Origin: Notospermus geniculatus
Lineage: Eukaryota; Nemertea; Pilidiophora; Heteronemertea; Lineidae
Length of the DNA: 64,000 nt
Reading direction: 5' to 3'
NCBI GenBank assembly: GCA_002633025.1
Contig: NMRB01000756.1
Coordinates: 211,554 to 275,553, forward strand
Shown here: one piece after another, positions 12,601 to 23,869 of the stretch
Layout of the letters: every line of letters starts with the position of its first letter
How positions within the stretch are numbered: the stretch's first letter is position 1
Made by a program: the position numbers and the translations under genes
Notes under the pieces: generated by a model
Databases searched by the model: none
Told to the model about the DNA's origin: nothing
Seen by the model: only the letters and a program-made list of their open reading frames with translations

Positions 12601-12925
12601 GTCATCCTACTGTTGAGCCACTATACCAACTAAATTTTAACTATGCTAGGATTACTGACATAATCATTAACCCTCTGGTACTCTGCGAAACTTTTTGGCA
12701 GATCAGGTCACACTTTTACTCACTGTATAATCCATGGCTGTCAATCAACCAGGCCACTAAAATTCGAATCATACTCCTCCGCTCTTCAAAAGCACTTATT
12801 CTTGTCCAGGCTTGCCGAGATCTTTCCCATCTGAATGTGCTGATTTCAAGAGTATATCCCTTATGTCCTAGAAATAAACAACTATGGTGATGACGAGTTA
12901 CACTTACATCTAAACAATATGTCAA
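9661..12925 (-). pseudogene. MULE-like transposase gene, multi-exon or decayed
   Basis: Minus-strand pieces form a series: 12925-12716, 12540-12248, 11999-11700, 11582-11230, 10614-10414, 10398-10111 and 10186-9661. The segment near 11480-11380 reads YHPLLNLKAYGARGEESLFEAM then RCFRHFEKNVEEKL, matching the part of MULE-type transposases where a Gly-Glu pair precedes a phenylalanine- and histidine-rich helix (in relatives, TDGExxLxxAF..xxxxLxCFxHxxxNV). A consensus donor GTAAGT follows ..SEMGSLYG (about 11860), so some breaks may be introns. Others are internal stops. The 3' part (10186-9661) is proline- and basic-rich. The family assignment is moderate; whether it is a live domesticated gene or a dead transposon cannot be told by eye. 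Confidence 0.45.
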
Positions 12926-13257
12926 TATCCTCCAGATTTGGCCAGGACCATATTTCCATTGCTACTGAGGTAGGTGTAATCTTTTGAGGCATTAGATGTC
13001 CATGAAATTCAACCAGCACAGACATTTTAGTGGTTTGAAGTGGAATGTCATGGTTGGATGAAATTATCTGGGATCAAGTGTCTCCACAGAGGGGTGCAGA
13101 AATCAAGTTAGCTCAAAGTCAAACCACACATCATAATGCTGTCACACCTGTGCATCAGCCGGTTTGACCACTGCATTGTTGTGACCATGTCCTCTTCATT
13201 CGTTTGTCAGTCAAAACGACAAAATGATGTTATCCGTGATGTTTGTGTGACAAAGAC

Positions 13258-13845
13258 CTAATTCGACTTCTGCACTTCATCTGTACTTACAAATGTCTTC
13301 ATTTTTTTACGAAGGTGTGGGCTTTCTACCTCCGAGTCGGAGATGATATCAGTGTCTGCGAGTGAATCGGTGTCACCGTTTTCATGGATTTCTCTAGTGG
13401 TATCACAAGCAGCTTCCTGAAATGAATGAAGAGTGTAGGGATTAAAATTGGAATGAACAGTGACTTTATGGATTAGAGTCATATCAAGAACTTTCTATTC
13501 AAAATGTCCCACTCGACAACAGACCTATATAAATAGCATCTACGTGTTGATAGAGGATCAGAGTCAGTGTCGTCAGTATTTGGTTGAAGTATTGCCTTAT
13601 GTGTGACATCAGGAATTTTCCGCCACCAATATGTATCATACGGTCCTTTTGATACTGATACAATCATAAAACCACACGAGTGGGATTTCCGAGGTAGCAG
13701 AACACACGAGTGGTGATCTTTTGCCAGGAACCCCCGAGGAACCCCCGAGACCACAAGAAGCGCAAAAAATGACAAAAATCCCCACCGATGCCACTTGTAT
13801 CACCGCATGTATATCCGCCATGTCAGAGCACTGTTGTTTTTGCAT
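13258..13845 (-). CDS. Unrecognised small ORFs, acidic
   Basis: Minus ORFs 13482-13258 and 13775-13479 adjoin each other. The first is rich in Asp/Ser (a DTDSLADTDIISDSEVES stretch) followed by a basic LRKKMK patch, like a disordered region of a nuclear or transposon protein. I do not recognise a family. An exon of a host gene or the 5' part of the neighbouring transposase are both possible. Confidence 0.2.
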
Positions 13846-14107
13846 TAATGCGCGAATGTTGATGGAGTGAGCCCAGCGAAGTGAGACGGCCGCGTCTTTC
13901 CAGGAAGTGAGCCAAAACGCCTCGCAAAGCCCCTTAAATCAAAGCTGATTAGTTCACAGAGGGCGTATCATATCAGTGGGATGATACGGAACGCGTATCA
14001 CACCCCGGATCATGATGGTGGTCGGAGCGGACATCCCCCTTCGATTTCACGCGATTTGTAGCATATTAGTCGAACAGTTCTTGTATTATTGAACATGAAA
14101 TGTGATT

Positions 14108-14480
14108 TTAGGGCGGGCAGCATTCGTCCACGTCAATTTCGTTGGCTTTTGTGCGGTGTTTTTGACGAAAAATGCTGCAGTTCCAGGCGGTACCGCGGAA
14201 CATACTGTACTCGGGTATATGATAAATAATGTTACTCTGACGTGAAAACTCGCGCCTCACTCTTGGGAATGTCTCAGTGACAACTGCCATCGGAAAATGT
14301 CCTCTAACCTTGTCCTCGTCAGACATGAGGACTAGATCTCCAACCTTCAAACTGCGTTGTTGCAACTGCCATTTTGTCCTCTTCTGCAAAGTAGTGAGGT
14401 ACTCCTTAAGGAAGCTATTCCAGAAGTGATCCGCCAGTATTTGGACGTGTCTCCATTTACTCCTCTGATATTTATCTTGC
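14108..14480 (-). pseudogene. BEL/Pao-type integrase C-terminal domain, remnant
   Basis: Two overlapping minus frames give HVQILADHFWNSFLKEYL (about 14450-14396) then KRTKWQLQQRSLKVGDLVLM and FPMAVVTETFPRV (to about 14260). Known family: the C-terminal domain after BEL/Pao integrases has W..R...ADxFWxRWxxEYLxxLQxRxKW..xxxNLxxGDLVLxxDExxPR..WPLGxVxExxPG. One frameshift divides the helix from the beta-barrel, and the sequence after PRV no longer matches. No protease, RT or integrase core is next to it, so only the 3' tip of an element remains. Confidence 0.65.
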
Positions 14481-15162
14481 TCAACAAAGCTCCCTCCTCC
14501 TTTGCAAGAGAATTGACTCGCAGATAGGGCTTCAGCGTGTTTGGCATCCTCACTCTCTTTGCAAAGTGGCCTACTATTAATGCAGCTATCAAGTTAATCC
14601 CGGACCCCCCCTCCTCAGGCACTCGACACTAACTCGCCAGTCTGCAGTATTTTGGAAGTGGGGGACTCGACATGGATACGCCAGTACTATAAGATGTATC
14701 AGGTGGGGATTCACTTCAGGGCAAAATAGTATGCGTGGGGCACTAGTTGTTCCCTAAAAGTGTGTGGCACAGGTGGCCGGGACTCGCTCCAAACTCGACA
14801 TTGCCTGCCGTAGGCCTACCAAAGTTAGAAAAATATGATTTTTTGCATTTTATATGTTAGACATTGTGGCCTCAGTTGCCCCTTCATTGCATGCCTGGTC
14901 ACTAATTTATGCAGATCTGACCCGCCAGAATGAAGAAGATGGATCGTCAATCCTTCTTGGTCATGCACGCTCCTTAAATAAGTGGAGGCCTACGCAGACT
15001 TTTTTACTCTCATCGCACTCCATACCTTCTCACTGAACCTCCCATTCGGAACGACCTGAGGCGAACTGCTCATCTGTCCACTGGGCAGCGCGAGTTGTCA
15101 CGGAAATTGCCGAGCAGTTGCCTTCGGAAGTTCCGAATGTGATCCTCCGTCCGCCATTTTTN

Positions 15163-15632
15163 TTGATAGAATGGAACTTTCTAAGGATTTTGGGCTTTGT
15201 TTCATCAAAATATCACAAGTGGTTGCTGAGATATTTGAGATTATCAAAATTTTGATAGTTTGAGATTTTCGTGTTTTTCAGGAAATTTTGATGTCATTAG
15301 TTAAAGCTAACCTCAGAATATGGGCTTACAAAATTTTGGAACTTTTTGCTTTAACTGGGCCGAGATATTCATATTTTCAGAATATCAAAATGTTGATATG
15401 CTAAACTCTTTAACTTAAGACAGCTGTAACTTCCAACCAGTTCACGCTGAAAGTTCCAAAACTTCATTCTCCTACGTTTCTAGGTAAGCTCTGTCTACTA
15501 ATATCAAAAATTTTTGAAAAATTGGAATTTCTCAAAATATCGAAATTTTGATAATCTCAAATATCTCAGCAACCACTCAAGATATTTAGACGAAACAGAG
15601 CTCAAAATCCTTAGAAACTTCCACTCTATCAA
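15163..15632. mobile_element. AT-rich MITE with long inverted arms
   Basis: Arms of roughly 90 bp (15163-15255 and 15540-15632) are inverse complements with scattered changes, including the paired phrases GTTGCTGAGATATTTGAG and CTCAAATATCTCAGCAAC. The left arm starts right after the single N at 15162. A related sequence lies at 20120-20340. No ORF. Confidence 0.7.
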
Positions 15633-15891
15633 ACCTGTAACAAAAGTCACAAAAAATTTCCATAATAGAAATGTTGATTTTTAGGGGGTTTTCTAATGAG
15701 CTATTACATAATTATGATATTTCCAAATTTCCAAAAGTTTGATGCAGAAATATGAGCAAGGTTATATACTTTCATGTGGTACAAACCGTGTTAAAATTGG
15801 CTCCGTAGTATTTGAAATATTCAAGGTAGTAGGTGTAGATAAACTAATGTCAATGACTGTACGTGGCTGGGCAGGATATTCACGATTGGGT

Positions 15892-17264
15892 TTATATTCC
15901 CAAAGCCCCGTGACTGTCTTCTTGCTCCCTTCGTCTGATAGGCATATGAAGATCAAAAAGGTTTGCAGATGGTACCGAGGATGGTGTTGGCGGCACAATT
16001 GAACCATAGGGAGGGGTGGTTGTAGACATCGGTAAAGGCGACAAACACAAAGGCTTCTCTACCACTGGCACGATGGCGGCTTCCTCCGGTGGGCCGTGGA
16101 CTAAAGACAACACGTCCGCCGCGGGTGATGACTTGACTCTGATGGGCGAGCCAAACAATGGCAGGGTTTCCGCCAGAAAAAAAATTGGGGGATGGACCCA
16201 AAAAAATTTGAAAAAAAAAAATTTCCAAAACAAAAAATTTTTTTTTTCAAAAAAATGTTTTTGATGTGGATTTTAAGTCCCAGAAAGGCGATTTCCAGAC
16301 ATCTTCACCAGCGTTGTTTCCTCCCGTGATTTGCCGGGAATTCACTGCCGCTCATGGTGTCGGTCGTTATGAAAATGCATTTGCCTGACAAAATAAAACT
16401 TAAATCATTAAAAAAAGAAGAAAAAAAACCAAATGAAAATAGAAATAAATTTGAATGAGTGATGAGAAATCAAGTTAGTGCTTTCATGTGTCAGATGATC
16501 ATGTAAGCCTAGTGCTATCTGAGTCTTGACTGAAGTGAGCACATGTGTAAATCACAGAACATTGTACATGGACTGCAAGATAACATGACGGTATAATAAT
16601 ATGATGTTTTGAAAAGAAAAAAGACAAGATTTAAAGAAAGAAAAAATCCTTTCTTTCTGAAAAATTTGGGGATGGATTTATCCCCAAATAATTTTCTAGG
16701 GGATGGAATTCTCCCCATTCTCCCCTCTGGCGGAAACCCTGAATGGAGTCGCATCCCTATCACTATCAGACATGTCAGACGGTATGGCTGGTGGCTTCGT
16801 CGCGACCACCGCTCCCAATGGGATTAAAACCTCCTCCTTGGATGGCTTCTCAGAAGATTCATGCTTTGCTGGAGGTTCCAAAGCGTCAGCTGTACCAGAT
16901 GGCGCTTCCTGGACAACTGACTCTGCAGGGGGATCCAAAGCTTCCCACCGCCGGACTTGCTCTTCGGAGAGATCCACCACTTGGACGTCCGATTCCTTGC
17001 CAATGTCGAGAACGCCTTCAATGACAGCCAGTACGTTGTCGACTTTCTTCCGTTCGTGGTCTGATTTAGACGAAGCTTTCTTGGAATTATGCACGGAATG
17101 TTTATCCTTCTTTTTTGAATCGAGGCTCCGTATCCTACTGAGAACCTCCGGAAGAATTTTACCATCCGGGCCGAAGATGTTAATCGAACAGCGTGGACGG
17201 TCTGGTGAAGATCTGGATCCATGGCACTCTTTGTGGCGACTTGGAATGTAATGAGGAACTCTTT
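15892..17264 (-). pseudogene. Unknown Ser/Pro-rich ORF split by a transposon
   Basis: The minus-strand frame 17264-16742 is Lys/Ser-rich at first, then acidic (DIGKESDVQVVDLSEEQVRR), then Pro/Glu-rich, and is cut by a TIR element (16162-16741). The frame resumes at 16161-15892 with a Pro-rich segment (PLPMSTTTPPYGSIVPP). With one copy of the 5-bp duplication ignored, the two pieces lie in the same phase, so the ORF was open before insertion. I do not recognise the protein; low-complexity composition suggests a disordered gag-like or host regulatory protein. Sequence upstream of 17264 may hold further exons (a 69-aa ORF at 17611-17402 is on the same strand). Confidence 0.5.
16162..16741. mobile_element. 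Non-autonomous TIR transposon with 5-bp TSD
   Basis: Perfect 16-bp terminal inverted repeats (CAGGGTTTCCGCCAGA at the left end and its complement at the right end). The element is flanked by direct repeats AATGG at 16157-16161 and 16742-16746. It is 580 bp long, AT-rich, with no transposase. CAGGG ends recall hAT-type elements, although those usually make 8-bp duplications. It interrupts an otherwise in-phase ORF, which confirms the boundaries. Confidence 0.85.
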
Positions 17265-17611
17265 CTTGCCGGCTTATCTTTTCCGAATTCCCACGTTAAA
17301 CAAACGTAACAACATTCATTTGCGAGAGGCAAAGATTTTCTCACAAAACTTGCATGGGACTTTCTCAGAGACTGCCACCTGACTGCTTATGAACTTCATT
17401 CTTACCTACAGAACATTTGTGTAACTCCATCGACTCCTTTGAGGAGGAAGTGATGTGGCTTACTATGGTTTCCCCACTGGTTCTCCGGCACTGCTGTAAG
17501 CCATTCCTTTATGTACAGCACCTCCACTATTCTTGTCACATTGACATTTGGCGTATATGACTTGTGAATAGCATCCTTCAAAGCTAGAAAAAGATCAGAA
17601 TCATCGTACAT

Positions 17612-18780
17612 GTATGTACCAGGAATGTGAAACTCGTAGACAGTTTGTGACGTTGTGCTACTGGAGAGATTTTATTACAAACACTTCGGTTTTCTTAATA
17701 TCAGCTTTTGCTTTTATTTTGAAACAATTTACACGGTACAAAAACGCTTCTTCTTCGACTAATTTCATGAATTTCTCGCGCCACGCTATTTCTCTAACGA
17801 CCACAACAACACACCCGTTCCACGCGGGCCGTGCCTGACCCGAAGACAGTGACGGCATGGTGAGCTCTCCACACCACAAATTGTTGGGACAAGACATTCG
17901 TGTTGTGATACCATCAGATGTGCTGTCAGCAAGATCTCAGCTTTTTTGCCACTGCCTCGTTTGGAAGAGAATTTTGTTTTTGAAGGCTTCCACGATGTTC
18001 AGTACATGTAATTCTTTTCTGTCGAGATAAATGTCGATTCAGACATTTACTGCTTTCTGTATCTTCCATGAGATTGGCGTTCAAGAATGGTTTGGGTCCT
18101 TATCTTAATGAGTATATCCAGAACACAGAGCTAGTGGTTGACTATCGTGGATTTCGCATGATCCGTTTCAGCATGACCTGTCAGAGGCACCAGCTCACGT
18201 AGTATCTCCGTGCATAAAGCGGATGCAGTTCCACTGGACGCAATGATCCCGGAACCCGCCGCAAGGCGGCAGCATAACACGGCGATGGCTTTTGTGGATC
18301 ACTTCAAAATGGTTTAGTGTTCCTTTCGCATGGTTGTGATTGTGCGAGGCCCAGTTTTCTATGATCGGGCCAAGTTTGAGAGGTCTATTCGCCTGGAATG
18401 ATTTAGATACCATTCACTGATGTTGGTAATGATTCACGTTGTCTTTGAAGAACTTTGACTTCGCAGGAAATTGCTTTTGAACGAATTAGGTCAAGGATTG
18501 ATGACGCGGCAGGTTTTGCGTATGATGAGAAATAGGTCGATTTCGTGAGGTCATGCATTTTCCAACCAGGCAGGTGTTTGGATGACGTATGAACATTCTG
18601 TGCACTCCACACATGGGATCGAGCAACTCGGACATGTTTGCCGATGTGGATAGTCCACGTGGCGTTCGGGGATGCCTTTGTATGGCATGTACGGGGTCTA
18701 TATATATACGGTGTTCAATAAACCCGCTGCTCAGTAAGGTAGCCCGGGTAGGCTAGTTCACATCCAGTTTGCAAGCTTCC
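17612..18780. other. No gene recognised
   Basis: Short ORFs only. Around 18695-18725 a TATATATA run is followed about 17 bases later by AATAAA, an arrangement seen in some LTRs, but I could not find a partner copy. Confidence 0.35.
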
Positions 18781-18788
18781 TCATTTCG

Positions 18789-18828
18789 TGAGAGGGTGCA
18801 TTGGATTTATGCACAATGCACCCTCTCA
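18789..18828. repeat. Perfect 15-bp hairpin
   Basis: TGAGAGGGTGCATTG and its exact complement are separated by a 10-base loop. It lies about 70 bases after an AATAAA hexamer. Function unknown; it could be a structured RNA end or a MITE tip. Confidence 0.6.
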
Positions 18829-19285
18829 TTCATCAATGCTGTTTGGCGACAGTCCAACCGGTGCCGGGCGGTGAAGGCCCTTACCTTCTGCGTCGATGCG
18901 ATCCTTGTGCCGGTGGCGGGGTACCTGGCATTCAACTTCTATTTCTACAACGATTCTTTTTTTTCTCGAAAAACCACATCAGGTCGATCATCCCACTCTT
19001 TTAATCAATCCCAAATATATACTGCGCCGTGGTTCCGATAACCCCTGGATGCCACAATTTGTTTGTATCTGAAAATCGAATGGAATGCATTTGTGTCACA
19101 TGATACCCACTTATTCAAAATTGAGAATTATGAGGCATTATTTTGCATAGCTGTATTTAATTGCTGTATTGATTTAATGAATGAATCCGTATTGCTATCA
19201 ACAATGGATACTGAAAGATACACATGTTCATCAAATTTGCATAAGTTATGTGACATTATGAACATACCTTTCGGTTACCGATCTG

Positions 19286-19393
19286 GACCCATGTTCCTAA
19301 AGCCGTCGTTGGGTTAACGATGTCTTTACGCTATGTATTTTTCCAGTTTTAACAACATCGTTAACCTAACGACGGCTTCGGGAACATGGGCCC
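19286..19393. mobile_element. Palindromic MITE
   Basis: Arms of about 38 bp at each end are inverse complements with few changes (inner phrases CCGTCGTTGGGTTAACGATG and CATCGTTAACCTAACGACGG). The short spacer has no ORF. Confidence 0.75.
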
Positions 19394-19500
19394 TGGTTGG
19401 TAAGTGGTGCAGTCATGGAATACTTCACCATGTACAAGTGCAATATCAAAACAAATATAGATGTACATTTCTTAAAAATACTTAAACTTCCTTTAACATA

Positions 19501-20126
19501 TTAAGAGGTCAGTCGTGGAAAAGTAACGATGGCGTACAGAAATGGGTCGGCAAATGGGGTTTTCCACCACCAGGAAAGGCACTGGCACGGGCTACTCCCA
19601 GTGTCCACAATCTCTACCCAACCCTCAAACAATTCACTCAGCTCCTTTACTTGTGGTATCAAACCCTGTGCCTTAACCCAGTTTCGGTCCACCATGCTGA
19701 CCTGAGCCCCACTCTCCCACAGAACCTCTTCTTGGTTTTCACCTTCATTTGTACTGCCACAGTACATATCTCACTCACAAGTTTGAGCAACTGATTTTGA
19801 GTCCTTGCCATTACTTCGTGAGCGGTTCCTGTCAGGCTGGTGACGTCTTTACTTTTCTGCTGCTCGTCCAGATAATGTTCCACTTCCTGCATCGTGTCAC
19901 ACCAGGACTTATGACCAGTCCAATGCTCCCGCTGGCACCCTGCCGAACAATAAGTGACGGTGTGATAGTGGGCACACCGCTTCACCATGTTCCCCTGCTG
20001 ATGGAAACGACACACTGATATCTTTGTGGCTCTGCGTCTTTCCTCCAGTTGAGGGTTCGCCCTCGGCCGGCCCACCTCACCCTCAGACATGGTGGGCCTC
20101 CCTACTTTTGGTCCTAGTTTCATCAA
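19501..20126 (-). pseudogene. MYND-finger plus retropepsin retroelement fragment
   Basis: The frame from 20126 carries a Cys/His cluster (C38, H42, C50, H52, C59, C63, H67, H71 and C75 of the ORF, with YCSAGCQREHWTGHKSWC) that matches a MYND-type zinc finger with an altered first pair. About 100 residues later a second frame reads LWESGAQVSMVDRNW (about 19710-19670), the retropepsin block whose normal form is xDSGAxxSxI; the catalytic Asp is replaced by Glu. A frameshift near 19700 separates the two. Known context: some Gypsy-like elements of deuterostomes and cnidarians place a MYND-like finger before the protease. Dead copy: both the frameshift and the active-site change argue against function. 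Confidence 0.6.
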
Positions 20127-20345
20127 TCTGTCGAGTGGTTTGCTGAGATATTTGAGTTTTGATAATTTGAGATTTTCATTTTTTACAAAATTCTGATATC
20201 AGTAGATTGAGCTGACCTCAAATCATTAAATTATGAAATTTAGGATGATTGGCATAAACTGGTTAGAATTTACGCATATTTTTCAAAATATCAACATTTT
20301 GATATTTCAAAAGTTTCAAAATAAGGTAAACCTATAATCTGATGT
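20110..20345. repeat. Relative of the 15.2-kb AT-rich MITE
   Basis: Shares GTTTGCTGAGATATTTGAG, an ATTTGAGATTTTC phrase and an AAATATCAACATTTTGATAT phrase with the element at 15163-15632. Only one arm is recognisable. Confidence 0.55.
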
Positions 20346-20563
20346 TAGCTTTAATTTAATTGTATGAAAATTTCTTGAAAAACGCGAATCATCAAGGTTA
20401 TGCTCTGCTTCTCCGTAAGCAGGATACTAGCGAAATTTTGTTGCATTCGAATGCTGTATTTTCGTTGTTTTGCACTGTCCAGGATTCTTAAGTAATTTGG
20501 CGCTGTCGGACCGAGGTTCAACACACAAATCCAATGGGTTTCCGTCAAATAACTTTGATGAAC

Positions 20564-21345
20564 TCATTTGCCTGCACATCCATGTGTGATGTCTCCTGAA
20601 ATAGGATATCCGTGAATCCCCCCAATCAGTGGATTACTTTTCTTGTAGATCAGCCAACCATCCGGATTGATGATTGTGTTCTTGTCCTCTGGAGAAAGGT
20701 TGTAAGGCCCAATCGATACCCAAGACGGAGTGGACGGAATTTCAACATTATTATCATCATCATCAATTACTGTGACTGGTGGATGCGTAGTGATATTTGC
20801 CGGAACATCGATGGTGATATCTCCAAGGCTAGTGTCGTCCATCTCCTCAGTCCCCACGTTTTTTTCTTTCTTTGGTCTCTGTTGGTGGAATTGTATCCTC
20901 TCGATCCAGGATGGATGTCTTCGATGACCTGCTCAATTTCGATGTTCTCTTCCTTCTTCTCTGCAGGTTCGACAGGCACGTGGACATTGGTAAAATTTGT
21001 TATCATGTCCACCTTTGTCCCCAATCTAGCCGCATATTTGAATCTTTTTCTTTGTCGTTTGAGTGCTTTAGTGGCAGGCTTTTTAAATTAGTAGATTTCT
21101 TATTCTATGTACCCGTACGCCTATTCAATGTCGTCTTCGGGATGATATCTTGCCACTTTCTTTTTCAATGCCTTCGTCCATTTGGCGCAAGGCATCAGGC
21201 AGCAATTTGTTCAGTGACGCCAGCACATTCTTATCAATGACTGGGTACGACCGTGACTTGATGCGACTAAGGAGTTCATGGCCTCTTGGAATGTCCGTCT
21301 TCGTGGGGTGTGCTGGTTTGGGGATTTCAGGCAAAGCCTCTTGGG
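20564..21345 (-). pseudogene. Ulp1-like-protease transposon protein fragment
   Basis: Minus frame 20857-20564 contains WVSIGPYNLSPEDKNTI then NPDGWLIYKKSNPLIGG, resembling the start of the Ulp1/C48-like domain carried by several eukaryotic DNA transposons (IGxYxLxxxDxxxIxxPxGWLNDxxIxAAQ). An upstream acidic/Lys-rich stretch (about 21024-20900) and a piece at 21334-21125 (HELLSRIKSRSYPVIDKNVLASLNKLLP) are in other frames. The catalytic His-Asp-Cys region is missing. Assignment rests on one block of similarity recalled from memory. Confidence 0.4.
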
Positions 21346-21499
21346 TCTGTTCCTATATTATATAGTGTATGGGTAGTGGAGAGGACCTATCCAAATATCG
21401 CGAGATCTTGCAGTGGAGGGCGACGGGAACCAGACTGGAAACCCTCGAGTGAAAGTGATGTGGATGTTGTCACGTGTCATGTCCTTCCTGATGTTTACG

Positions 21500-22452
21500 A
21501 TAATAGTAATACACCGATCGTGCCTTTTATACAGGTTCTTGAGGCTGCACAAAACCCCGAGCTGAAAACATAATCTATCAACGGCTTATTTGTGCCTCGC
21601 CACTGCTTGTCATGATCGACTGTATATTTGTACCCACCTTCCTGTACATTAATGCTGTGCATCGACTTCCTGCACACATACACCTCCTCGAACTCATGAG
21701 GAGCAACGATCTTGACCTGTGTGCAGTCAAGCGCACCAATGACATTGGGAAAACCTGAAAGCCAGTCAAAACATCAAGTGAATAATAAAATACTTACTAA
21801 TGCCCGCTGTACACGATCAAATTTTTCATCCATTTTTTGGATTCCGGGCCCATTGGGGCTTCAATGTATAAACGTGTAATCAGCCGTGGGTAGCCCACAC
21901 GTCAGTTATACATACAGGCAATTGCAAAAAATTTCTTCTTTGTCTCCGCCAGCTCCTCTACTCCCCGTGGAAAGTGAACATAATAAAAGGAGTCGTCCTC
22001 CAGAAATTTCGCAAATTTTCGACCCCAACCGGGGTCTTCCTCAGGCTGGCACTTTCAAGTCGAGCTACCGGACGTGTAAAAGCGAACAATATCTTTGAGG
22101 TGCGAAGACACGGCGTAAAGACAGGTCTTTACAATTCGGTGTACTGAACTTTTTGAAAGTCCTTCTCCGTCCCCGACCATGATTTGGAAGGAACCACAGG
22201 CCAGGAAACGAGAAAGACGCAGATGCTTATGACCACAGGGATCGCATGAGAGCGTTCCGTGGGACGCTCCAACGTGGGAGCCAGAATCTCACAGAAAGCA
22301 TAAATGATGGGGGGTTCAAATCTATACCGTTCTTTTACTCCCACTGCGGAGTATCTCTCCAGGGGGTTTTGATGATCTGCTACAAAGTGATCTGGCCCTC
22401 TTCGACGTAAATATTCCTGAAGGGCGAAGTTTTGTCTGAAGAGGGCAGCCAT
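21500..22452 (-). pseudogene. PIF/Harbinger (HARBI1-like) transposase
   Basis: The N-terminal piece (22452-22240) reads NPLERYSAVGVKERYRFEPP then LAPTLERPTERSHAIPV, the characteristic HARBI1 N-terminal helix-rich block (NPLExYxDxEFxxRYRF...IxxxLxRxTxRNxAIP). The DDE part (about 21760-21500) reads FPNVIGALDCTQVKI then RKSMHSINVQ, matching the HARBI1 block with the first catalytic Asp (VIGxIDCTHV) and the RKGYHSINVQ box. The pieces are in different frames and about 350 bases of unrelated DNA lie between them, so either an intron or decay separates them. The 3' DDE residues are not found downstream, so the copy is truncated. Confidence 0.7.
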
Positions 22453-22531
22453 ATTTAAGTCACCTCCAGCTGACTTAAGACGCCTAGCTACCCGTCTTAA
22501 CTTTAAGACACTTTTTTGACTAAATTGAGAC

Positions 22532-22744
22532 CTAAGTCAACAAAACTGACTTAAGATTCTTTGTGAAACCGGCCCCTGGGTTTAAAGGCACAAGTCCACA
22601 TTTCCGTAATCCATTGATGGCTACGTCCAACCTAGCTGCCTTTGAATATGCTGTATACAGTAGTTCTGGAAAAATGATAGAAGGCGAATAACAACATTGA
22701 ATGTTCGACATATGGCTGATAATGTCAACGCACAGTTGAAACAT
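22532..22744 (-). pseudogene. Possible pogo/jerky-type transposase C-terminal scrap
   Basis: The 70-aa frame contains AINGLRKCGLVPLNPGA. The GxRxxGLxPLNP phrase resembles the region after the DDE domain in pogo/Tigger/jerky transposases. The rest of the frame is not informative. Part of the sequence is duplicated immediately downstream. Confidence 0.3.
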
Positions 22745-22876
22745 TGGCGGCTACGTCCAACCTAGCTGCCTTTGAATATGCTGTATACAGTAGTTCTGGA
22801 AAAATGATAGAAGGCGAATAGCAACATTGAATGTTCCGCATATGGCTGATAATGTCAATGCATAGTTGAAACATTG
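22616..22876. repeat. Tandem duplication, unit about 130 bp
   Basis: Two head-to-tail copies (about 22616-22745 and 22746-22876) both start GGCTACGTCCAACCTAGCTG and end TTGAAACATTGG, with fewer than ten differences seen. Confidence 0.85.
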
Positions 22877-23129
22877 GTAGGACAGCAAGAGTTTAGTACA
22901 TATGATGTGAAGGAGAGACATTGAGAAGACGGCCAGTAATATGGAGCTGATATTATTGAGTGTAGATCCAAAGATCTCCAGAAGAGAAATCATTCTAGAA
23001 ATGGAGGTTTCATTATGAAGAGTTTCGAATAAGAGTTTCGACTGCTGCATCACCTGTTGGTGAATGAGTTGCACTGCATCGGGCAACAAAATCCTCCTTT
23101 TCGCACTTCTGTTCATTTGTATTACTCTC

Positions 23130-23860
23130 ACTTGTAGACCTGCTCCTTACAAACATGGTTGTAAGGGGAGGGGAAAATCCTTGATGTTAGAGATATCTGC
23201 CAAAGTGACATTGCCAGTCACATCTTTAAATGCATGAACCACGGTTCTTCTGTTGTCAACAAGGTTAAACAGCAGTTTTCCTTCCCCTGCTGCAACTGAC
23301 CTGCAGGAAAGAACAGGCATTTTGCTTCCCTGATTAGGTCTTCGATACTGATATCTAAACTTGAAACCTTAATCTCACGCATTCCGCGTCCTTCTGTGGT
23401 ATATCTGTCGAAAACCAGTTCCCAATGTAACTTTTCAGACGTCTGTGTGTTCAGACGCCCGGCAAGTTCTGGGACCAGTCTAGTATTGCGCAGTTTCTCC
23501 GCAGCAACTTAGAAATGGCACCCAGTTACAGGATGCGGTGATCATTACGCAGTTATTGACACACTGCACGAGAGCAATTCCAATCTGCCGGCGCCTTCTT
23601 CTGTTTCATCCAATCAAAATGGACTTTTATCGTCCCTTTTTTTGCCGATGCCACGGCTTCATCCATTGCTTCGGTCTATCTTCCTTTATGCGGATGAAAG
23701 GTAGGGAAGCTGGGATCCAGCAGGTTGATGTGGATGAAGTGTGTGATGTTTGGAATGTGTGGCAGTGCGTACCTAATACGTACACATCTGTTGGCACCAT
23801 CTATCCAGTAGCATAGATGAAGTGGAACGGCAGTTTCAGCCTTGCGGTCGGTAGTTCAGG
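23130..23860. other. No gene recognised
   Basis: Between the duplication and the Helitron-like gene only short ORFs without motifs are present. Its right part could be the 3' end of the Helitron-like gene. Confidence 0.35.
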
Positions 23861-23869
23861 TGAACCAGC

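Noticed and set aside
16703-17251. 182-aa plus-strand ORF
   Set aside because: Antisense of the minus-strand Ser/Pro-rich frame, whose phase continues across the transposon insertion; the plus frame does not.
20612-21091. 159-aa plus-strand ORF, Cys/Phe/Leu-rich
   Set aside because: Antisense of the Ulp1-like relic; hydrophobic composition is typical of a shadow frame of acidic coding sequence.
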